Origin: Alphaproteobacteria bacterium MarineAlpha11_Bin1
GTDB taxonomy: Bacteria; Pseudomonadota; Alphaproteobacteria; MPNO01; UBA830
Reading direction: 5' to 3'
Assembly: GCA_002937455.1 (NCBI GenBank)
Contig: PTJZ01000013.1
Coordinates: 49,407 to 113,406 of the forward strand
DNA length: 64,000 nucleotides
In this document: one piece after another, positions 26,611 through 35,433 of the stretch
Position numbering within the stretch: position 1 is the stretch's first letter
How the letters are laid out: each line of letters starts with the position of its first letter
Translations under genes and position numbers: made by a program
Notes under the pieces: generated by a model
Database searches by the model: none
Told to the model about the DNA's origin: nothing
What the model saw: the letters and a program-made list of their open reading frames with translations, nothing else

Positions 26611-27782
26611 TGTCGTTTCCGAAAGAGGCACTGAATGATCAGCTTGATAAACTAACCAAACATCCTTTTTATAAAGGGCGGGTACGGTCAGGTTTCGACG
26701 GTCCCGCGGACTTTGCAGCCAGTATACCTTTGATGAGTCGCGCTGATCTAATTGCCGAAATGATCAAGCCAGGCTACGGCGCATTCGGAGGTATCGATCC
26801 AGTCCGTATCAATTTGAGTCCGATGGGATCATCGCTGATACCTGTTATGCAGACGGCAGGGGATATCGCCAACCTGATTTCCGCAACGCGTTCTCATCTT
26901 GACGCTTGCGGCATCGGGTCTAGCGATGTATGCGCAGTGACTTTCGGATATCATATGTTCGTAGCCGGATTATTTTATCAATCGCAAATGGAAGCCCATG
27001 GCGTTGCTTGTATTCCGATAGGCCCCGGAGAGGCTGAGCGAACTGTCGAGATCTGCGCCCAGCACAGTGTTACGGTGCTAGCTGGTAATCCGTCTTTTTC
27101 GTTGAAACTAATCGAGGCAGGGCTCAAGCCGCCCAAGGTATTCTTCGCTGGCGGCGAGGCATTTACTGGAAACCCAACGCTATATGGCGCGGTGAGGTCA
27201 GCGATGCCTAGCACGGCGCTGGTGGATTCATTCTCACTGTCTGAGTTTCTGCCTGTGGCGCGTACATTCCCCGGGGGCGAAGGGGTGCACATTTTCGATG
27301 AACTTGTTTATGCGGAGGTGATTGAGCCAAGCACAGGCGTACCGGTCGTCGATGGTGAGCGGGGCGAGCTGGTACTGACGCATTTGAAAAAGGAAGCGCA
27401 GCCATTGCTGCGTTACCGCACTGGCGATCTAACCGTGCGACAGACCACCGCGCCGGTTCATGGCCGTACAGTCAACTTGCCCCGTGTTGTGTTTGGCCGC
27501 ACAGATGAAATGGTCAAGGTGAAGGGCGTCAAGGTATACCCTTCGGAAATTCGCAGCGTATTGCTGGGTCTGGATGGCCCTACCGGTGGCTACCGTTTGA
27601 CGGTGTCAGCCGGTGATGGCGGCGGTGACCGCCTCGAACTGGCTTTGGAGGGCGCCGGTGGTGATGACGTTAAGGAAGAAATTACTCGTCGGTTCAAGAG
27701 CCAAACATTGATTTCGGTTGACGAAATTAAATTCGAAGAAGAAATAAAACAGGGTCCGGTGGTCATCGATGCCCGGACATGA
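26610..27782 (+). CDS. PaaK-like acyl/aryl-CoA ligase
   Basis: 390 aa, AMP-forming adenylating enzyme of the phenylacetate-CoA ligase family. Visible motifs: LSPMGSS in place of the usual TSGTTG phosphate loop, SLSEFLPVAR, YRTGDL, and GRTDEMVKVKGVKVYPSEI, the hinge and C-terminal domain. The altered P-loop is worth noting; it may change activity or substrate. It begins on the last base of the ThDP gene, so translation is coupled. Role: probably thioesterification of the carboxylic acid handled by this operon (inference). Confidence 0.83.
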   Translation: MSFPKEALNDQLDKLTKHPFYKGRVRSGFDGPADFAASIPLMSRADLIAEMIKPGYGAFGGIDPVRINLSPMGSSLIPVMQTAGDIANLISATRSHLDACGIGSSDVCAVTFGYHMFVAGLFYQSQMEAHGVACIPIGPGEAERTVEICAQHSVTVLAGNPSFSLKLIEAGLKPPKVFFAGGEAFTGNPTLYGAVRSAMPSTALVDSFSLSEFLPVARTFPGGEGVHIFDELVYAEVIEPSTGVPVVDGERGELVLTHLKKEAQPLLRYRTGDLTVRQTTAPVHGRTVNLPRVVFGRTDEMVKVKGVKVYPSEIRSVLLGLDGPTGGYRLTVSAGDGGGDRLELALEGAGGDDVKEEITRRFKSQTLISVDEIKFEEEIKQGPVVIDART

Positions 27783-27801
27783 GGAGCTGCGGGAAAACAT
27801 T

Positions 27802-28911
27802 ATGAGCGACCCTATGTGGCGTCTGATCGTTGACAAAAATTCCTATGCCGATTTTTCGGTGTCAGTGTCTCCCGCCGTTGAACGGGCTGTCGTGAATGGC
27901 GATGCGCCACCTACCATCTTTCTCAACATATTCGATCAGGATTCTATCACCATCGGTGTAAACGAGGACCCGGAACAGGTCTTGGATCTCACTTTCTGCC
28001 GTGACAACAATATCGATTTCAGGCGCCGGGTGAATGGCGGCGGTGCAATCTATACCGGCACGGGATCTGCCTTTATGGTTTACTTCGTGCCAACATCTCA
28101 TCCCGATGTACCCGAAACTACGGCGGAGGCGTTCCCAAAAATTTTGACGGCATTCGCCGAAACCCTGACCGAACAGTTCGGCTTTCCAGCCCGATACCGC
28201 CCGTTGAACGATGTACAAGTTGAAGGTCGTAAATTGGTGCCGACTTCGCTGAAAATCGAGAACGGAGTGATGACATTTCGGTTCGTTGTAAATGTAAAGG
28301 AAATGAACACCGAGATCGCCGGAGCGGCTATGCCGATGCCGCCCGAAAAGGTGCAGGACAAGGTGCACAAGGACCTTCAGTCGCGCTTTACCTGTCTAGA
28401 ACGTGAAGCCGGGTACGCAATTTCGGCAGAGGACTTGGAACAAATGGCGCGCGCCGCCGTCGCCCATGCTTTTAGCGGCACCAAACTTGAATTTGGTGTA
28501 TTGACCGATGTTGAACGCAGATACGCGGAAGAATTCCGCGCTGAGTACGATAATGATGGATGGCTGTTCGGAAAATCTGAATGCAACCGGTTTCGCTCCG
28601 ATATGAAGGCGGGCGATACCGTGGGGTATGGTCGTGAAAAGGCAGTTGGTGGAATGTTATGGGCTACACTGGCTGTCCGCGACGGCAAGGTTTTCCACGC
28701 TATCCTGAATGGCGATTGGCACCCTCGCCCGATCGATGCCGTGGGCTGGCTGGAAGATGCCTTGGTCGGTGTTGATGCAACTGAGGACGCGGTATGCGAT
28801 GCCGTGACTTCCTTCATGGGACGGGATGACGTGGAATTCGCAAGCGTCGAAATAGCTAATCTGATGGCTGCGTTTGGAAAAGCGCTGGCGGCCCAGAAAC
28901 TGGTTGGTTGA
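27802..28911 (+). CDS. Lipoate-protein ligase A-like protein
   Basis: 369 aa from the ATG at 27802; an in-frame ATG at 27769 overlaps the preceding gene. The biotin/lipoate ligase fold is indicated by RRRVNGGGAIYTGTGS (74-89; RRxSGGGAV in LplA) and a Lys, K144, in EGRKLVPTS where LplA has GRKISGSA. The GSA to PTS change and absence of a nearby lipoyl-domain gene argue that it does not simply lipoylate dehydrogenases. It sits inside a CoA-ester catabolic operon, so acyl transfer to a carrier is one idea. Fold fairly sure, activity unknown. Confidence 0.75.
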   Translation: MSDPMWRLIVDKNSYADFSVSVSPAVERAVVNGDAPPTIFLNIFDQDSITIGVNEDPEQVLDLTFCRDNNIDFRRRVNGGGAIYTGTGSAFMVYFVPTSHPDVPETTAEAFPKILTAFAETLTEQFGFPARYRPLNDVQVEGRKLVPTSLKIENGVMTFRFVVNVKEMNTEIAGAAMPMPPEKVQDKVHKDLQSRFTCLEREAGYAISAEDLEQMARAAVAHAFSGTKLEFGVLTDVERRYAEEFRAEYDNDGWLFGKSECNRFRSDMKAGDTVGYGREKAVGGMLWATLAVRDGKVFHAILNGDWHPRPIDAVGWLEDALVGVDATEDAVCDAVTSFMGRDDVEFASVEIANLMAAFGKALAAQKLVG

Positions 28912-29296
28912 TCTGGACCCAGCTGCCCTGTCCGCCGATGGCGGCGCCTATCTTCTGTATTTCGATATACGAGAACGGGTCATCTTGCCCATTTCGCAGC
29001 TAAACAACCCCTCGCTTGGCAACGGTACATTTGTATATGCCGGTAGCGCCTACGGTCCGGGTGGAATCCGGGCCCGGGTGGCACGCCATCTTCGTACCGA
29101 AAAGAAGCCCCATTGGCATGTGGATTATCTGAGTGCCTGCGTCACTTGTACTCGCGTCGAGGTGTTCCCCGGCGGCAAGGAGTGCAACCTGGTTGTCGAT
29201 CTACTCCGCGCGGGTGGGGATATCCCTATCCCAGGATACGGCAGCACAGACTGCAAATCCTGCGAGGCGCATCTTGTTCGCCTTGCCGGTAGATAG
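28904..29296 (+). CDS. DUF123 / GIY-YIG-like domain protein
   Basis: 130 aa from TTG at 28904, which overlaps the end of the preceding gene; a TTG at 28874 is the alternative. The DUF123 signature GTFVYAGSAYGPGGIRARVARHLR and KKPHWHVDYL is clear. Four cysteines follow, including CKSC near the C-terminus. In other genomes the domain is found alone or fused to endonuclease III and is presumed nucleolytic; why it lies within this metabolic operon is unclear. Confidence 0.8.
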   Translation: MVDLDPAALSADGGAYLLYFDIRERVILPISQLNNPSLGNGTFVYAGSAYGPGGIRARVARHLRTEKKPHWHVDYLSACVTCTRVEVFPGGKECNLVVDLLRAGGDIPIPGYGSTDCKSCEAHLVRLAGR

Positions 29297-29341
29297 CAAA
29301 ACGGCAATAGTGCGGCTGAGACAAACAGGGGAAGTCGACGA

Positions 29342-30112
29342 ATGTCTGCCGTAAATATATACTTTAGGGATGACGGCATCGCGCGTGTTGCGATCAATCG
29401 ACCCGACAAGCGAAACGCGCTAAACGACGAAGTTCGAGCAACCCTGATTGCCGAACTTCCACCTCTGCTGCGGGACGAGGCGGTACACGCACTGGTGTTA
29501 ACTGGCGAAGGCGGAAATTTCTGCTCCGGTGGTGATATTGGCAGTATGGAGGGGCTCGATTCTAAAGCTGCACGGGCTAGGATGAAGGATAATCACATGA
29601 TTGTTCGCCTGATCGCAGAATCCGAAAAGCCGGTAGTGACGGCTATCGAGGGGTTCGCCGTTGGTGCCGGCGCCGGGCTGGCGATGCTCGGTGATACGGC
29701 GATTATAGCTGAGGGTGGTACTATCGGGTTCCCCTTCTTCCGCGTCGGCCTGATTCCAGATTACGGTATTCTCCATACGCTACCGCGCCGTTCGGGCGGC
29801 GCCAAGGCGCGACAACTTTTACTTTACGCGCAGATGGTGAAGGGACCAGATGCGGTGCGGTGGGGGCTGGCGGATGAACTGGTCCCCGACGGAAAGGCCG
29901 AGGAGACTGCTATTGAAAGGGCGTTGACCTTGGCGCGGATGCCGCCCTTCGCCTTTGCCATTGCTAAGCAACAGCTTGGTTTGGCGCCTGTAAAATTGGA
30001 TGAAGCACTTGAAATGGAAGCGCTGGGACAGGCCGGGTGTTTTGGCGCCGATGAATTTCTCGAAGGCTCAGCCGCATTTCACGAAAAACGTAGACCCGTT
30101 TTCCGGAAATAA
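29342..30112 (+). CDS. Enoyl-CoA hydratase/isomerase family protein
   Basis: 256 aa crotonase-fold enzyme. Oxyanion-hole segments: NFCSGGDIGSM and EGFAVGAGAGLAMLGD. The usual catalytic Glu in 'GxxPDxGxxxxL' is replaced by Asp/Tyr in GLIPDYGILHTLPR, giving the isomerase-type pattern. In the operon it would hydrate or isomerise an enoyl-CoA ahead of the dehydrogenase at 31115. The flavoenzyme gene follows after 3 bp. Confidence 0.9.
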   Translation: MSAVNIYFRDDGIARVAINRPDKRNALNDEVRATLIAELPPLLRDEAVHALVLTGEGGNFCSGGDIGSMEGLDSKAARARMKDNHMIVRLIAESEKPVVTAIEGFAVGAGAGLAMLGDTAIIAEGGTIGFPFFRVGLIPDYGILHTLPRRSGGAKARQLLLYAQMVKGPDAVRWGLADELVPDGKAEETAIERALTLARMPPFAFAIAKQQLGLAPVKLDEALEMEALGQAGCFGADEFLEGSAAFHEKRRPVFRK

Positions 30113-30115
30113 CCG

Positions 30116-31099
30116 ATGGTTCCCCAAAAGTTTTGTACACGGATCACCAATCTATTCGGGATCGCGCATCCCATCGTTTGCGGCGGGATGATGTGGCTGG
30201 CGGACGCCGAATATGTGTCCGCGGTTGCCCGTTCGGGCGGGATCGGTTTCTTAACGCCACGCTCTTTTCCCACGCCGGAGGACTTTCGAGAACAGATTCG
30301 TAAGTCGCATGATCAGTCCGATGGCAAACCCTTCGGTGTGAACCTCTATGTTTCGGCTCAGCCGGAGTCCAATCAGCTATTGCAGACGTTTCTGGATATT
30401 TCCATCGACGAAGGTGTGAAATTCGTCGAAACGGCAGGTTTTTCGCCCAAAGAGTTCATGCCCAAGATTAAAGATGCCGGCATCACGGTGATGCACAAGT
30501 GTACTACAGTGCGTCACGCTTTGTCGGCGCAGAAGGCGGGTGTCGATGCGATTGCGATCCTTGGCGCAGAAGCCGGTGGTCATCCTGGTGTGGATATGGT
30601 CGGCACCATGGTGCAGGGGGCGATCGTGCCGCGAGAACTGGACGTCCCCGTCGTGCTCGCCGGCGGTATGGGTACCGGGCGTCAACTGTTGGCGTGTCTG
30701 TCACTCGGCGCCGAAGGTATGTTGGTTGCCACGCGTATGGTGGTAGCGGAAGAAATCTGGGCGCACGAGAACTATAAAAAACGCCTGGCGGAGCTGGGGC
30801 CCGATGACACGAGGGTTATCATGTCGATTTTCGGTGATAATTCGCGTGTTATCGACAATGCGTCCGCCGACGCGGTGCTGGCACTCGAAGCCAAGGGTAA
30901 CAACGATTATGAGGCCTACCGTCCCCATGTGAAGGGCACTCTGCAGAGAAAAGCTTATGAGAATGGTGACTGGACCACCGGCACTATGTCCATCGGCCAG
31001 TCGGTTGCCTTTGCTGGCGATATTGAGCCGGTGGAAGCAATTATCGACGGAATCATGGAAGAGGCCACTTCCGTCCTAAATTACCTTAACACATTGTAA
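30116..31099 (+). CDS. Nitronate monooxygenase / 2-nitropropane dioxygenase family flavoprotein
   Basis: 327 aa TIM-barrel FMN enzyme. FMN-binding GGMGTGRQLLACLSLGAEGMLVATRMV, and GAEAGGHPGVD, which carries the family's active-site His. The family also includes enoyl-ACP reductases of the FabK type, and in a CoA-ester operon an enoyl-thioester reductase or oxidase role is as likely as nitronate oxidation. Spacing of 3 bp before and 15 bp after shows it is part of the operon. Confidence 0.85.
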   Translation: MVPQKFCTRITNLFGIAHPIVCGGMMWLADAEYVSAVARSGGIGFLTPRSFPTPEDFREQIRKSHDQSDGKPFGVNLYVSAQPESNQLLQTFLDISIDEGVKFVETAGFSPKEFMPKIKDAGITVMHKCTTVRHALSAQKAGVDAIAILGAEAGGHPGVDMVGTMVQGAIVPRELDVPVVLAGGMGTGRQLLACLSLGAEGMLVATRMVVAEEIWAHENYKKRLAELGPDDTRVIMSIFGDNSRVIDNASADAVLALEAKGNNDYEAYRPHVKGTLQRKAYENGDWTTGTMSIGQSVAFAGDIEPVEAIIDGIMEEATSVLNYLNTL

Positions 31100-31114
31100 A
31101 AGAAGGAAGAAAGT

Positions 31115-32641
31115 ATGGCGCAGGATGTCAATTCTCCCGACTACATCATTGGCATCATCGGTACTGGCACGATGGGACGCGGAATCGCGCAGATCTCCGT
31201 CGCAGGCGGTTACAAAGTAAAAATGTACGATGCACAAGAAGGCGCTGCCCGGGAGGCTGAGGAGTTTATCCACCGGATGATCAGCCGTTCTGCCGAAAAG
31301 GGTCAGATCTCTGAGGGCGAGGCGGCAGCTGCAAACGGGCGCCTGAACATCGTCAATAGCCTGTCTGACTTCGGCGATTGTAGCTTGGTGATCGAGGCGA
31401 TCGTCGAGAAACTAAACGTAAAGCGCGAGGTGTTTTCGGAGTTGGAAGGCATCGTCGCTGGAGATGCTATACTTGCATCCAATACGTCGTCGCTGTCGGT
31501 CACACAGATCGCTGCCGGATGCAAAAATCCTGAACGGGTCGCCGGCTATCACTATTTTAACCCGGTTCCCCTATTAAAAGTCGTTGAAGTTGTTGAAGGC
31601 CAGATGACAGCTCCTTGGGTTGTCGAGAAACTGGAAATTATAGCCCGTAAATGTGGTCACGAACCAGTGCGGACTCACGACACTCCCGGTTTTTTGGTGA
31701 ACCATGCAGGGAGGGGTCTCTATACAGAAGGGGTTCGTATTTTAGCCGAGGGTATTGCTGACCCACATCAGGTTGATGATGTACTTCGCGAAGGCGGCGC
31801 AAGTTTCCGCATGGGTCCGTTCGAGTTGATGGACACGACCGGACTTGACGTGTCAGGTGTGGTGATGGAATCAATCTACGAACAATTCTATCAGGAACAA
31901 CGGTTCAAGCCGCAGGCTTTTATCCGCAACCGGATGGCGGCGGGACTGCACGGTCGCAAGGTTGGGCGAGGTTTCTACAAATACGAAGATAATAGAAAAG
32001 TTATGCCAGAGGAGGCTGCTGCGCCGACCGGTCTACCCGATTGTGTGTGGGTAGGGCCGGAAGGGCATGACGGAGCCAACACGCTGGTTGAATTCTTGAA
32101 GAAGCACGTAGATGTCGAAACCGGCGGTAAGCCGTCTGCCAAAGCGATTTGTATGGTTGCGCCGCTCGGCAGCGATGCCACGATGACCGCCATCGAACTA
32201 GGTGTTGAAGCGGAGAGAACGGTGGCAGTGGATACGCTGTTCGGGCTCGAGGGGCGACTGACATTGATGACCACAAGCGTTACCGATGACGGCGTACGTG
32301 ATTTGGCGCACGGCGCGCTGGCCGCGGATGGTGCGAAGGTGACAGTGATCCACGATAGCCCCGGTTTCATCGCTCAGCGGGTGATTGCAACAATCGTCAA
32401 TATTTCCTCTGAGATTGCGCAGATGCGTATTGCGACGCCGGAAGACATCAACAAGGCAGTTAAACTTGGTCTGGCCTATCCCCAGGGACCACTCGAGTTC
32501 GGCGATACGCTGGGCCCACAAAGAATTCATGCCATCCTATCTGCGATGTGGAATTTTTACGGTGATCCGCGCTATCGCCCCAGCCCTTGGCTGACGCGGC
32601 GGGCTCGACTTGGTATTTCTCTTATGACTCCGGAAGCATAA
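31115..32641 (+). CDS. 3-hydroxyacyl-CoA dehydrogenase (PaaH-like, two C-terminal domains)
   Basis: 508 aa. NAD-binding GTGTMGRGIAQ at about 16-26; the catalytic YHYFNPVPLLKVVE near 145; substrate domain with GFLVNHAGRGLYTEG. A second 3HCDH domain (PGFIAQRVIATIVN...GLAYPQGPLEFGD) forms the C-terminus, as in PaaH/PaaC of the phenylacetate pathway, but the fused hydratase is absent. It oxidises a 3-hydroxyacyl-CoA with NAD. AGGAAGA precedes the ATG. Last gene of the operon; no thiolase follows. Confidence 0.93.
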   Translation: MAQDVNSPDYIIGIIGTGTMGRGIAQISVAGGYKVKMYDAQEGAAREAEEFIHRMISRSAEKGQISEGEAAAANGRLNIVNSLSDFGDCSLVIEAIVEKLNVKREVFSELEGIVAGDAILASNTSSLSVTQIAAGCKNPERVAGYHYFNPVPLLKVVEVVEGQMTAPWVVEKLEIIARKCGHEPVRTHDTPGFLVNHAGRGLYTEGVRILAEGIADPHQVDDVLREGGASFRMGPFELMDTTGLDVSGVVMESIYEQFYQEQRFKPQAFIRNRMAAGLHGRKVGRGFYKYEDNRKVMPEEAAAPTGLPDCVWVGPEGHDGANTLVEFLKKHVDVETGGKPSAKAICMVAPLGSDATMTAIELGVEAERTVAVDTLFGLEGRLTLMTTSVTDDGVRDLAHGALAADGAKVTVIHDSPGFIAQRVIATIVNISSEIAQMRIATPEDINKAVKLGLAYPQGPLEFGDTLGPQRIHAILSAMWNFYGDPRYRPSPWLTRRARLGISLMTPEA

Positions 32642-32706
32642 TCCGCCGCGCTGTATAGCGGGGGATGCCGGCAGCATTCGGGTAATGGCGAGCCTGCTTC
32701 CCCTAA

Positions 32707-32729
32707 CAAACAAATCCGGCGTTTGCCGG
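32707..32729 (-). terminator. Possible terminator between convergent genes
   Basis: CCGGC-GTTT-GCCGG at 32716-32729. On the minus strand the hairpin is followed by ATTTGTTTG, a weak T-run, fitting the end of the asparaginase-like gene. No T-run on the plus side. Confidence 0.45.
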
Positions 32730-32786
32730 TAGCTGTCATTGGCGCTTAGTGGGTCGGGTTTCGTATAAGCTGGAGAGCAGTATCAC

Positions 32787-34484
32787 CTAGTGCGTGTCAA
32801 GCACCGCTTGGTACATTTCCAGTTGCGCTTGTATAGCTGCGGTTTCCGTATCCGTCGGATGGTCTGGGTCTGCAGCGGGCGGCGGGGCGCCGAACTTCAT
32901 CAGGCAGGCCATTAGCACCAGCCGCGCTTTAGTTGAAGTCAGGTTGCTACCACCCAGAAATATACCGGCCCGTGCTGAAAACCCTTCGTTGTTACCGCGC
33001 CCGACACGCACCACTGGCATGCCGCAATAGACAGCCTTCTTCATCAGCGCATTGCGTTGATCGTTGGTCATCGACCCGTAGGGTGATTGCCCTTCGACTA
33101 CGAAACCCGCTAGTGGCGCATGTTTCAGGTTGTCGTTGATCTGAGCGACGAGATCGACTTCCCGTTCCGGCCCCGAATCCGGAGATTCCGGGCTGTAGTT
33201 GCCTTCTTTGGTGATGGTTACCTTCGGGATGGAGGATTCGAGAAGAGCACCGTTTGCATCTTTGATGGCCACTTTAACCGGGGACAGACCCTTGCCGGAA
33301 TTTATGTAGCCGGTCACGGTTTCGTTCAAACGCGTGCGGTTCACTTCGGACTGATAGGTGTGCTTTGATCCCGGTAGATAGGTCAGGATCGGGGGCATAC
33401 CGTGACGAACGGCGCCGAGCAAGCCACCGTGCCCCCCTGTGGCGACGTATCCGCCCGGGCGTGCCTCGCCTTTTTGTACTTCGCGTGACGCGAAGATCTG
33501 CTGTTCCTGTATGACTACGGTGCCGGCGCGGTTTTTACCGTCAGCGTCCTGCCAGATTTTCGATGTAATATAGTCCACGGAATCTAACAAGTTCTTAGGT
33601 CCATCGTTACTGATCTCACCGTGCGTTCGCTGCGCAGCATTACCACAGACTGGTAACGTGGTATCGAGCATCAGGTTCAGCCAGTACAGCGTTTCCTCCA
33701 CCCTAGGGCTACCCTGGGTCCAAATCGCACCGAGGTAGTTGCCACTATCCAGAATGGCTTGGATATCGTTGACTATACGCGCCATCCAGCTTCTCGACGG
33801 AGAAGTTGCTAGATGTACCGGGCGGTAGGCGAAAAAGTCCCGCCCCATGACCTCTGGTTTTATATCACTGTTGCCCATATCAGTGCGGTCGGCAGCAGCC
33901 AATCCCTTGGTGTAGCCGCCTGAAGGCATGATGCGGAAGAAGTCAACTTCTGCGAGCTGGGAAATCAGGTTGCCGGTACCGTCTTCGGCAATACCGAACC
34001 GGTCGATTTCCTCAAAAATACGTGACCCATCAGGATAATAAGCCTGCCGAGATTTTTCAGCCGGGGCACCAGGAAACGCGCAATCGTCCTCCCAGGCGCT
34101 CCCATCAGCCTGCCGCGCCATATAGGGGAGGGGATATAGACCATCATTTGGTAAAAGGTTAATTTCAAATACTGGCGTATCGCCATCCGATTGTCGATCG
34201 GTGTGAAATTTACCCGATCTGTCCATGTAGCCGTCTGGCGGGCCATACAAATTCGCGGCGTCGGCTTCTAACGGGTGGGCGCTAAACTGCTCGACGTAGA
34301 CTGTCACGGGGGCTGCAAGACGCTGCGGGCGCAATACGTCAAATCGGGTGGCGCTCCCGTCCGGATTGGTCCTAAGTGGCAGGCCATGTTGTGTGCGCGC
34401 TTTGTTACTGGTTATCAGAGGCGGCGAATTGCTGATTGTGGCATTAGCGCCTGAGAGACAAGCAATACGCGGTTTTCCGGTCAT
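32787..34484 (-). CDS. Asparaginase-like protein with altered active-site motifs
   Basis: 565 aa from ATG 34484 (AGGGA nine bases upstream); no signal peptide. About residues 258-306 align with the core of type I/II asparaginases: GSPRVEETLYWLNLMLDTTLPV...SNDGPKNLLDSVDYI versus THGTDTMEET...SDGPxNLLxAV. Later GGLLGAVRHGMPPILTYLPGS and GFVVEGQSPYG fit the C-terminal domain. However the catalytic GTD becomes GSPR, and the N-terminal GTGGTI becomes SGANATI, so the normal Thr-Lys-Asp set is not obvious. It is also about 220 aa longer than usual. Substrate may differ from asparagine. Family call moderate, activity unknown. Confidence 0.65.
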   Translation of the reverse strand: MTGKPRIACLSGANATISNSPPLITSNKARTQHGLPLRTNPDGSATRFDVLRPQRLAAPVTVYVEQFSAHPLEADAANLYGPPDGYMDRSGKFHTDRQSDGDTPVFEINLLPNDGLYPLPYMARQADGSAWEDDCAFPGAPAEKSRQAYYPDGSRIFEEIDRFGIAEDGTGNLISQLAEVDFFRIMPSGGYTKGLAAADRTDMGNSDIKPEVMGRDFFAYRPVHLATSPSRSWMARIVNDIQAILDSGNYLGAIWTQGSPRVEETLYWLNLMLDTTLPVCGNAAQRTHGEISNDGPKNLLDSVDYITSKIWQDADGKNRAGTVVIQEQQIFASREVQKGEARPGGYVATGGHGGLLGAVRHGMPPILTYLPGSKHTYQSEVNRTRLNETVTGYINSGKGLSPVKVAIKDANGALLESSIPKVTITKEGNYSPESPDSGPEREVDLVAQINDNLKHAPLAGFVVEGQSPYGSMTNDQRNALMKKAVYCGMPVVRVGRGNNEGFSARAGIFLGGSNLTSTKARLVLMACLMKFGAPPPAADPDHPTDTETAAIQAQLEMYQAVLDTH

Positions 34485-34659
34485 CAAATGATCCCTATAT
34501 CTGTATGATTTTTACCCTAGCAGGTGGGTTTCCATCTGACGACAGTTTATCGTTGCTGTCTCTTACTTTTGATTTGGGAACATTAACCACAACTATATAT
34601 GGTATCAATTTCTTCCGCCCCAGAGGACTTTTTTATTAAAAACCGGATCTTGGAAAACC

Positions 34660-35334
34660 ATGAGATATCTAAGTAGTGTTCTTCTCGCCACGGTAATACT
34701 TTGGTTTTGGGTAGGGGTTGCTGAAGCTGCGTCAACGCCGCGACAAACGACTTGGGAGGATCTTGCACCGCCAATGAAAAAGTTGATCGAAGATCCATTA
34801 GCCCATCTGGATCCCTTCATCAGACTTGAAATTTCCGAAATTTCCTTCGCCATTCGTCAACATAAAAACGGTTTAATATCACCGGTTAGCGAAGATTACG
34901 AAACCGCCATGGAAGCTAAATACCGCCTAGAGAGAGACGGTATTGAGGTGGAGAATATTCTTAGTCGAATCGAGGCTATCCAAGCAGAGATACTCCGATG
35001 GGGCGAACAGATGGTGTATTCACTCGACGGACAGTTTATAAAAATCCCGGGTTATGCCCTTCCAATCGAATTTGACGGAGTTGCGGTTAAGGAATTTCTG
35101 CTCGTGCCGTATGTAGGGGCCTGTATCCATGTTCCACCTCCACCGAAGAACCAGATGATATTCGTAGAGCTCAGAGAGCCATTTGCCGTCGATAGCCTTT
35201 TTGAACCAGTCTGGGTTGTTGGCCGTATTTTGGTCAAAGACACGAGAAAGACCCTGCCGGTATCGGACGGCGAGATACCCATCCGTGCGGGCTACCTAAT
35301 AGAGAACGGCAACGTTGAGCCATACAGAGAGTGA
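34660..35334 (+). CDS. Exported DUF3299 protein (ZrgE-like)
   Basis: 224 aa with a signal peptide (residues 1-24, cleavage after VAEA). The C-terminal domain carries the DUF3299 signature: GYALPIEFDG, EFLLVPYVGACIHVPPPP, with one conserved Cys and a His. Likely periplasmic. In Vibrio a DUF3299 gene accompanies a DUF2796 protein and an ABC transporter in the zinc-regulated zrg operon; the same families occur here over 34660-38043. The coiled segment 60-115 precedes the domain. Function unknown; the metal link is inferred from context. Confidence 0.8.
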   Translation: MRYLSSVLLATVILWFWVGVAEAASTPRQTTWEDLAPPMKKLIEDPLAHLDPFIRLEISEISFAIRQHKNGLISPVSEDYETAMEAKYRLERDGIEVENILSRIEAIQAEILRWGEQMVYSLDGQFIKIPGYALPIEFDGVAVKEFLLVPYVGACIHVPPPPKNQMIFVELREPFAVDSLFEPVWVVGRILVKDTRKTLPVSDGEIPIRAGYLIENGNVEPYRE

Positions 35335-35375
35335 AAACTTATAGAGCAGATATGAAGGTTCTTAAAACCGCGACC

Positions 35376-35388
35376 GTTATGTTATAAC
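35376..35388. promoter_or_regulatory. Zur-like palindrome upstream of the DUF2796 gene
   Basis: GTTAT-GTT-ATAAC, a perfect inverted repeat 45 bp before the start at 35434. Its AT-rich GTTATxxxATAAC core resembles proteobacterial Zur boxes. Given the His-rich protein it precedes, zinc repression through Zur is plausible. Sequence seen, regulator inferred. Confidence 0.55.
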
Positions 35389-35433
35389 ACTCAGGGTGGT
35401 TTTGCGGCTAGCTTAATTAGAGACTGTTTCGTA

